Origin: Deltaproteobacteria bacterium
GTDB taxonomy: Bacteria > Desulfobacterota > Desulfuromonadia > Geobacterales > DSM-12255
Assembly (NCBI GenBank): GCA_017861215.1
Contig: JAGFXN010000094.1
Location: 1-6,624 of the forward strand
DNA: 6,624 nt
Direction of reading: 5' to 3'
A model generated the notes under the pieces. That model saw only the letters and a list, made by a program, of their open reading frames with translations. It was not told the origin of the DNA and did no database searches. This document shows positions 1 through 4,485 of this stretch, piece after piece. The position numbers were made by a program, and so were the translations under genes. Position 1 is the first letter of the stretch, and the number at the start of each line of letters is the position of its first letter.

Positions 1-34
1 AGTTAAAAAGATAAAAGAAGTCTTTTTTGTCCTG

Positions 35-847
35 TTAGCGTATTTCACCCCTGATGCCGACGGTCACTTCCGTGAACGGGATCTCCTTGCCGGATGCCGC
101 CAGCGCCTGTCTGGCCGCCATGACGATACCGCCGCAGCAGGGCACTTCCATCCTCATGACGGTTATGCTTTGCAACGAAGAATTGCGGAAAAGTTCGGTC
201 AGTTTCTGCAGGTAGAACTGGTTGTCATCGAGTTTGGGACAGCCGATCACCACCGCTTTGCCGGCAAGGTAATCCTTGTGGAAATCAGCGTAGGCAAAAG
301 GTACGCAGTCAGCGGCGATCAGCAGATCGGCATCCTGGAAATAAGGGGCTGTCGTCGGTACCAGATGCAGCTGCACCGGCCACTGTGCCAGCGTGCTCTG
401 CCGTGAGCCGGTTTCTGCTGCGGCTGCCGCTGCGGGCGGCGCAAAAGTCATGGCGCGCGAACCGGGGCAGCCGCCGCCTTGCCCGTGGTGTCCATGATGC
501 CCATGGTGCTTGTCTCCATGGCTCTCGCGGTGACCATGGTCGTGCTGCTTGTGGCCGTGCTGCTTGTGCTCGTGGTGATGTTCATGCCCTTGTGGCGGAA
601 ACTTGCCGAGCTCCTGCAGATGTTTCGCTACCACTGCTTCATCAAACTCGTCCGCCTCGCGCTCGATGATCTTGATGGCGTCCTGCGGGCATTCGCCCAG
701 GCAGGCGCCGAGGCCGTCACAAAGGTTGTCCGCCGCCAGCACCGCCTTGCCGTTTATCATGGTGATGGCGCCTTCGGCACAGGACGGTACACAGAGTCCG
801 CAGCCGTTACACTTATTCTGATCGATCGTGACAATTTTTCTCAGCAT
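35..847 (-). CDS. Ferredoxin-like iron-sulfur protein with His-rich linker
   Basis: This 270-residue protein probably carries electrons in the cytoplasm; no signal peptide is visible. Residues 1-60 are a two-cluster ferredoxin domain: a first motif with Cys13, 16, 19 and 23, and a second with Cys43, 49 and 53 followed by Pro. The second motif has Leu46 where the usual middle Cys would be, so one cluster may be [3Fe-4S]. Residues 88-121 contain 17 histidines, a likely metal-binding linker, followed by a GGGCPGS motif (124-130) and an Ala-rich stretch. The C-terminal half (about 150-270) has further cysteines in DCVPFAY, IGCPK and VPCCGG contexts and looks like a conserved domain of unknown function. 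The ATG is supported by a TAAGGAG Shine-Dalgarno that overlaps the stop of the upstream YgbA-family gene, so the two are probably co-transcribed and coupled. Related ferredoxins sit near hybrid-cluster-protein genes in some deltaproteobacteria; a role in nitrosative stress is inference. Confidence 0.88.
   Translation of the reverse strand: MLRKIVTIDQNKCNGCGLCVPSCAEGAITMINGKAVLAADNLCDGLGACLGECPQDAIKIIEREADEFDEAVVAKHLQELGKFPPQGHEHHHEHKQHGHKQHDHGHRESHGDKHHGHHGHHGQGGGCPGSRAMTFAPPAAAAAAETGSRQSTLAQWPVQLHLVPTTAPYFQDADLLIAADCVPFAYADFHKDYLAGKAVVIGCPKLDDNQFYLQKLTELFRNSSLQSITVMRMEVPCCGGIVMAARQALAASGKEIPFTEVTVGIRGEIR
485..586 (-). repeat. His-codon-rich low-complexity segment with 15-bp tandem repeat
   Basis: This stretch encodes the histidine-rich linker of the ferredoxin-like protein (residues 88-121, 17 His among 34). 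Inside it, 539-553 and 554-568 are two adjacent 15-bp units that differ at one base and encode a repeated HKQH(D/G) block. This suggests growth of the linker by local duplication or slippage. Confidence 0.8.
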
Positions 848-859
848 TGTTCCTTCTCC

Positions 860-1222
860 TTATCGTTGCAAATAGTAGTGCCAGAGATAATCCAGCCTGC
901 CGCGCAGTACCATCTTTCTACCGGCATAGGCCATTATCTCCCGGATTTTCTGGCGGTACTCCGGGGTGTAGCAGTGAATGCGGCAGTTTTTGCAGGCAGG
1001 TTTGGGGTGTAACGGGCAGAGCGCCCGTTTCATCATGCCGTGTTCCAGCAGGCCGGCGCATTCTTTACAGAGCTCCATCCGCCGTTTTCCCCTGCTCTGC
1101 AGAATCCCGGGGACGGCAACTGTGTCACCCAACCTGTTATCATGCTTTGCATGGCAGAAAAGTTCAATAAACCGGGCAAGAATTTTCAGATCTGCAGTCT
1201 GTGCCGCAGTAAGTTCGCTCAT
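860..1222 (-). CDS. ygbA: YgbA family protein (nitrous oxide-stimulated promoter family)
   Basis: This 120-residue cytoplasmic protein resembles the YgbA family, named for its NO-responsive promoter in E. coli, where it is in the NsrR regulon; its biochemical role is not well defined. The recognisable core is residues 48-110: a CKEC pair (Cys52, Cys55), then Cys69-Pro, Cys77-X2-Cys80 and the conserved HCYTPEYR block with Cys84, followed by IREIMAYAGRKMVLRG. Cys23-His24 adds another possible ligand, so the seven cysteines may bind a metal or cluster (inference). Length is normal for the family. The start at 1222 has no obvious Shine-Dalgarno, with ACCACC directly before ATG, so translation may use a weak or leaderless start. 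It is the first gene of a probable two-gene unit with the ferredoxin-like gene 12 nt downstream. That pairing supports a nitrosative or redox stress role by context only. Confidence 0.88.
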   Translation of the reverse strand: MSELTAAQTADLKILARFIELFCHAKHDNRLGDTVAVPGILQSRGKRRMELCKECAGLLEHGMMKRALCPLHPKPACKNCRIHCYTPEYRQKIREIMAYAGRKMVLRGRLDYLWHYYLQR

Positions 1223-1257
1223 GGTGGTAAGCTTAACAGCTGCAAGAGCATTTATCG

Positions 1258-1271
1258 ATGACTCAAATCAA
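1258..1271 (-). promoter_or_regulatory. Candidate FNR/HcpR-type dyad upstream of ygbA
   Basis: On the minus strand this reads TTGAT-N4-GTCAT, an imperfect dyad similar to the TTGA(T/C)-N4-(A/G)TCAA half-site pattern bound by CRP/FNR-family regulators. Its centre lies about 42 bp upstream of the ygbA start codon. It could be an operator for an NO- or oxygen-responsive regulator, but short dyads like this occur by chance, and no promoter hexamers are convincing nearby. Confidence 0.25.
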
Positions 1272-1301
1272 AATATCCGCAATCGAGAGGGGGCAGGCAA
1301 T

Positions 1302-1330
1302 CGTGAAATGAGCCTCACAACGCTTTCACG
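1302..1330. repeat. Inverted repeat upstream of ygbA
   Basis: CGTGAAA (1302-1308) and TTTCACG (1324-1330) are perfect 7-bp inverted arms separated by 15 bp; the spacer itself contains the near-palindrome TGAGCCTCA. It lies 80-110 bp upstream of the ygbA start and has no following T-tract, so it is more likely an operator-like or incidental dyad than a terminator. Confidence 0.4.
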
Positions 1331-1339
1331 CATCTGCCT

Positions 1340-1720
1340 CCCTTTGCTTTTCTGCCGCGTCCTTAGTCAATTCGCTTTGCTGCCGAAGCAGGGATTCTGT
1401 CCCGCTGCCTCTTGTATCACACCCCAAAACAATACAATACCCGAATGTTAGCGGCACTTTTCTATTGGTAGTTCGCTGATACCATGGATTTCTTCGCGCA
1501 GACTTTGCAGAGCTGCTGACAATTTCATTCATGAAATTGCCGGTATTGACCAGCAGGTGAAGCCTGATCAGGCTGGGCATCAACCTGATCCGTGCCATTT
1601 GGGGGAAGCGGACGAAGGCGCTAGAATCTGTTTGCAAGGGTAGCCTGCAACTGTTTGTTGCGACAAGCATACCGCTGAGGTCGCGAAAACAGGGAAAAGC
1701 CGGCAGGTTACAGATGAGCA
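1340..1720. other. Non-coding stretch with several palindromes
   Basis: I see no convincing gene here. A 131-codon minus-strand open frame (1326-1721) has no recognisable domain, and no good Shine-Dalgarno is seen before its ATG; that ATG sits against the cytochrome terminator. Visible structure includes a perfect hairpin CAATTTCA-ttca-TGAAATTG (1520-1539), a perfect 14-bp palindrome AGCCTGATCAGGCT (1561-1574), and TTGTAT/ATACAA arms at 1412-1417 and 1432-1437. It may hold the ygbA promoter region, a small RNA or decayed coding sequence; none can be shown by eye. Confidence 0.45.
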
Positions 1721-1753
1721 TAAAAAAAGCCCTGCGAAAAAATCGCAGGGCTT
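1721..1753 (-). terminator. Intrinsic terminator of the cytochrome gene
   Basis: An 11-bp perfect stem (1727-1737 with 1743-1753, AAGCCCTGCGA and its complement) closes a 5-nt loop and, on the minus strand, is followed by TTTTTTTA. It begins 22 nt after the TAA of the decaheme cytochrome gene, so it should end that transcript and insulate the ygbA unit downstream. Confidence 0.93.
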
Positions 1754-1774
1754 CTTGTTGCGGTACGGCGGTGA

Positions 1775-3919
1775 TTACTTCGTCGTCTTCAGGCCGCGCT
1801 CAGCGGCACGGGAGAAGGTATGGCAGAATGAGCAGTCATAATTTTTGGAGGTTACATGCTTGTCATGGACCCAGAGGTAGTCGGAGTAGGCTTTGTCCCC
1901 GTGGCACTGGGAGCAGACGACTGATTTGGCTGCTTTCAGGGCATAGCCCATGGCCGGCAGATTCAGCCGGGCAGTGTTCTTGTGGCAGTCGGCGCAGGCC
2001 AGTACGTTGCCGGCAGCCGGCGGCACTTCGTGGGTTATCAGCTGGTACTCGTCCGTTTTCACCCAGGAGTAAGGCTCTCCGGCCGCGTATCCCATGTTTA
2101 CCATCCCCTGATTGATGGCATCGGCAACCAGACCGGTGTTGAAGTAGATACTGGTATCTACGGAGATGAGCTTGTTGCGGCCGGTATTCAGAGGTACCTC
2201 GGAAGTCTTGTACTTGAACGGATAGAGCTTGGTACCAACCGGGTCAGTGATGGCGCCGTTCGGCCGGGAGATCTTGTACGCGCCGGTGGCCGGGTCCAGT
2301 ACCGGCGTGTCGAGCAGGTTGCTTCCCCAGCTGGAGCCGTTCCAGAAAGCGTATTTCGGGGTCTGATCGTTTGCCAGGGTAATGGTCGGTTCGTAGCGGT
2401 TGAGCGTTGCGTTCCAGGCGGAGGTCTGCCAGGTGCGGAAAGTTTCCGTAGCCTCACTGGCGGCAGTGTCGGCGGCATTCCGTGCATAGGTGCTGATGTG
2501 GCACGCCTGGCAGGAGACCCGGCCGATATGGTGATTTACAGCTGTGGTTGTGTGGCCGCTGGTGAGACTCCCCTTGGTTGCGTGGCAGCTGGCGGTTGAG
2601 CAGTTGATGGCAGCCGTTGACTCCTTCGGGCGGAGATCGCTGCCGCGACCGGCCATCTTGTGGTTGCTGGTGGCGTGACAGGCCTGGCAGGCCAGATTGC
2701 CGCGCGAGGTAGCCATATGCACATCAAATGTGCCGTCAGCCGTTGTGCCCTGGGCCAGCGCCAGATCGCCCCGTTTGAAGTTGTCGCCGCCGCCCCCCTT
2801 GGCATGGCACTGCAGGCAGGTGGAGCGGGTCGGCTTGGTGATAGTCTGTACCGCCTGATCCATGGTAATGGTCATGGCGGCGGTGTTGGGCACGTAGCTG
2901 CCGCCGTAAATGGAACGGGTCCGCTTGTAATCCTTCTGATGGCAGATAAGGCAGTCGATGTTGTCGAGCTGGGCGGCATCAGCCACCGGACCCGGCTGGG
3001 CGCCAAGGCCCACATGGCAGTTGCTGCAGCCGGAGTAGCCGTTCCAATTGCCGAGGATGTTGATGCAGTAGGAGTTCATGGCGGTGCTGTTGTCGACCGT
3101 GGCGGAAAATTTCCCCTGGGTCGCCGGGCCGGTAGTCATGCCGGATGCGCCGCGCCACTGGTAATGCACCGAATGGAACATCTCGTCTGCTTGCGTGGCA
3201 TGGCAGCTGCGGCACATGTTGTAGCCCGTCCAGGTGAGGGTGGCGTGGGTGTTGGCGGGCGTCGTCGTCGTTTTTGTAAAGGTCGCGGTTTTGACCGCTT
3301 CACTGTTGCCGGAGGTGTCCCTGGAGAAATATTTCAGCGTGGTGGTAGCCGTGACTGTCAGGGGGGCGGAATAGACAGCTGACGCGGTTGTCGGCGTGGC
3401 GCCGTTGGTGGTGTAGTAGGTGACGCCTGCTTCATTGCGGCTCAGTGCCACAGTTACGCTGGAGGTGAAGCTGCCGCCTGCGGGAGAGACTGTCGTTACC
3501 GGCGCGGTGGTGTCCGTCACCGAAGAGACAACGGCGGGATAGGTATATGCCTTTACCTCATCATTTTTGTACTCGAACTTGCCCCGTACTTCCCATTTAC
3601 CGGTCGGAGCAGCGGACGGCAAGGTGTAATTAAAGGTGTAGACGCCGTTGCCGGCGCTGGTCATGCTTTTTTTAACCAGCTCCGTTCCGGAGGGATTTTT
3701 GATGCGAACTTCACGGGTGGAGGCACTGGTGATTGGCTGGCCGGCATTGTTTTTGAAGACGGCGGTGATCTTCATGACCTCACCCCTGACATAGGTCGCC
3801 TTGTTGGTGGTAACTGACAGGGTGTCGGCGTACGCAAGCGCCGGCAACAGGGTGAGGATGGCGAAAAGCAGTATCATTCGATATTTCAGGTTCCGGAATG
3901 TGCATTCAAAACTTGTCAT
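1775..3919 (-). CDS. Secreted decaheme c-type cytochrome with N-terminal Ig-like and CHB_HEX-like domains
   Basis: This 714-residue exported protein is a probable periplasmic or extracellular electron carrier. Residues 1-31 form a signal peptide (basic n-region, hydrophobic core, cleavage likely after ALAYA) with no lipobox Cys. Residues about 32-125 resemble a macroglobulin/Ig-like domain, and about 136-215 resemble the chitobiase/hexosaminidase C-terminal type repeat (SPAGGSFTSSVTVALS, then VTYYTTNGATPT). The haem domain follows, with CXXCH at Cys236, 298, 323, 368, 411, 470, 642, 669 and 696, plus one CX4CH at Cys440-His446, so ten haems are predicted. A haem-free stretch of about 165 residues (475-641) separates seven from three sites. 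The ATG at 3919 has AAGGAG five bases upstream. The gene is monocistronic: a riboswitch-controlled leader lies before it and an intrinsic terminator after it. The exact redox partner or acceptor cannot be told; I could not place it in a named cytochrome family. Confidence 0.95.
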   Translation of the reverse strand: MTSFECTFRNLKYRMILLFAILTLLPALAYADTLSVTTNKATYVRGEVMKITAVFKNNAGQPITSASTREVRIKNPSGTELVKKSMTSAGNGVYTFNYTLPSAAPTGKWEVRGKFEYKNDEVKAYTYPAVVSSVTDTTAPVTTVSPAGGSFTSSVTVALSRNEAGVTYYTTNGATPTTASAVYSAPLTVTATTTLKYFSRDTSGNSEAVKTATFTKTTTTPANTHATLTWTGYNMCRSCHATQADEMFHSVHYQWRGASGMTTGPATQGKFSATVDNSTAMNSYCINILGNWNGYSGCSNCHVGLGAQPGPVADAAQLDNIDCLICHQKDYKRTRSIYGGSYVPNTAAMTITMDQAVQTITKPTRSTCLQCHAKGGGGDNFKRGDLALAQGTTADGTFDVHMATSRGNLACQACHATSNHKMAGRGSDLRPKESTAAINCSTASCHATKGSLTSGHTTTAVNHHIGRVSCQACHISTYARNAADTAASEATETFRTWQTSAWNATLNRYEPTITLANDQTPKYAFWNGSSWGSNLLDTPVLDPATGAYKISRPNGAITDPVGTKLYPFKYKTSEVPLNTGRNKLISVDTSIYFNTGLVADAINQGMVNMGYAAGEPYSWVKTDEYQLITHEVPPAAGNVLACADCHKNTARLNLPAMGYALKAAKSVVCSQCHGDKAYSDYLWVHDKHVTSKNYDCSFCHTFSRAAERGLKTTK

Positions 3920-4064
3920 TTTGGCTCCTTTTTCTGCGGCAGGCAGGTGCCGCTACGTGAGAGTTCTGCCAATGATGGCGCGGTATTTGACGGCACTGTT
4001 CGGGAAGTTCGTTGTCAACACCAGAGAGTGATTTACAGCCGGGAGTAATTGTCAGGATTAACTG

Positions 4065-4077
4065 CACACCTCCTTTC
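4065..4077 (-). promoter_or_regulatory. Very strong Shine-Dalgarno-like site inside the cytochrome leader
   Basis: On the minus strand GAAAGGAGGTG (4067-4077) matches the anti-Shine-Dalgarno end of 16S rRNA over eleven bases, yet it lies about 150 nt before the cytochrome ATG. A GTG one base after AGGAGG opens a 53-codon frame (3906-4067) whose TGA overlaps the cytochrome start in another frame. The spacing is too short for a normal start, so this is either a leader peptide with an atypical start, a ribosome standby or regulatory site, or chance. Confidence 0.3.
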
Positions 4078-4096
4078 CGGGTAAATTTTACGAGAC

Positions 4097-4146
4097 AAAA
4101 AAAGCCGGGCTACCGCAATATCGGTTTGATATTTCGGCAACCCGGC
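4097..4146 (-). terminator. Riboswitch expression platform: intrinsic terminator
   Basis: On the minus strand GCCGGG-UUG-CCG (4146-4135), an A·G mismatch and AAUAUC (4133-4128) pair with the facing strand at 4122-4104, around an AAACC loop (4127-4123). This makes 18 pairs with one mismatch, followed by seven U (4103-4097). The 5' arm is the 3' strand of the upstream aptamer, so hairpin and folded aptamer exclude each other. Read-through should happen when ligand holds the aptamer, making an ON switch. Confidence 0.92.
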
Positions 4147-4211
4147 TGTCTCGTTGAGACCCGTGGGCTTTCCGTCCCATCCTCGCGAATGGTTTAGTAT
4201 TGTCGTGTATC
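4128..4211 (-). ncRNA. GEMM-I cyclic-dinucleotide riboswitch aptamer, cGAMP-type variant
   Basis: The minus strand carries the conserved GEMM-I core: AAACC (4195-4191), a P2 hairpin CCAUUC-GCGA-GGAUGG (4192-4177) with a GNRA tetraloop, GGGACGGAAAGCC (4178-4166), a P3 stem GUCUC-AAC-GAGAC (4160-4148), and GCCGGGUUGCCG (4146-4135). P1 can form from GAUA and CG (4211-4208, 4205-4204) with CG and UAUC (4136-4135, 4131-4128). In my alignment to Vc2, made from memory, ligand-contact position 20 is A (4198) where c-di-GMP aptamers have G; A47 and C92 are retained (4171, 4137). A at position 20 is the known mark of the variants that bind 3',3'-cGAMP in Geobacter. The position 21-46 contact reads C-G where Vc2 has G-C, a compensated change. 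It governs the decaheme cytochrome gene through the adjoining terminator. Confidence 0.93.
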
Positions 4212-4247
4212 AGCTGTATAAACCAGTGTTTTGCTTCTAATGAGCAC

Positions 4248-4275
4248 AAAATAGCAAATATCGAAAAATATTCAA
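4248..4275 (-). promoter_or_regulatory. Candidate sigma-70 promoter for riboswitch-cytochrome transcript
   Basis: On the minus strand TTGAAT (4275-4270) and TATTTT (4253-4248) are 16 bp apart. Transcription would start near 4241, about 30 nt before the aptamer. A run of A/T with overlapping palindromes (4281-4310) lies just upstream and could act as an UP element. A second possible -10 (TATACA, 4217-4212) sits closer to the aptamer but lacks a good -35. Confidence 0.5.
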
Positions 4276-4286
4276 GCACTTTATAG

Positions 4287-4302
4287 ATATAATTATATAA
4301 TT
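4287..4302. repeat. AT-only palindromes between divergent genes
   Basis: ATATAATTATAT (4287-4298) and AATTATATAATT (4291-4302) are overlapping perfect palindromes in an A/T island. They contain two TATAAT hexamers on the plus strand (4288-4293 and 4296-4301) that could serve pcnB, but no matching -35 is seen. The island may act as an UP element for the minus-strand promoter or a melting or protein-binding site. Confidence 0.4.
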
Positions 4303-4320
4303 AACATTATCTACTGTTGG

Positions 4321-4485
4321 CGGATTTTGACAACAGCAAATGAAGCCCATTTCAAAAGGTAACCGGGGCAGAAGGTAACGAGGCTGACGAAGGCAGGCTG
4401 CAAGCCTCAAGCTTCAGAGCTTCTCACGTGAATCAACAGCAAAAAAGAGTCGCTTTGCCATGGCAGTCAGAGTGTGCTATGAAGT
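4321..4485 (+). other. pcnB upstream region with small dyads
   Basis: There is no gene in this stretch. TTGACA occurs at 4327-4332 but has no good -10 at the right distance. A cluster of short inverted repeats is present: GAGGCT/AGCCTC (4380-4385, 4403-4408) and a hairpin AAGCT-tcag-AGCTT (4409-4422). The cluster looks like a dispersed REP-like element or leader structure, but no T-tract follows. Confidence 0.35.

Noticed and set aside
1..34. Possible terminator after the ferredoxin gene
   Set aside because: AAAAGA/TCTTTT arms can pair, but the stem is almost all A/T with a two-base loop, too weak to call; the transcript may continue beyond the left edge.
479..1012. 177-codon plus-strand open frame with a hydrophobic start
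   Set aside because: The apparent membrane segment is the complement of the ferredoxin's histidine codons, and the frame crosses two well-supported minus-strand genes.
1326..1721. 131-codon minus-strand open frame in the gap
   Set aside because: No recognisable domain, no good Shine-Dalgarno, and its ATG abuts the cytochrome terminator; kept only as a non-coding stretch with dyads.
2660..3382. 240-codon plus-strand open frame
   Set aside because: It is antisense to the cytochrome; glycine/valine/alanine-rich low-complexity translation and overlap with clear CXXCH coding mark it as a shadow.
4088..4279. 63-codon minus-strand open frame
   Set aside because: It lies across the promoter and the riboswitch aptamer and terminator; the RNA structure explains the sequence better than a peptide.
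4380..4422. Terminator or CRISPR-like repeat before pcnB
   Set aside because: The inverted repeats are short, lack a T-tract, and are not regularly spaced units.
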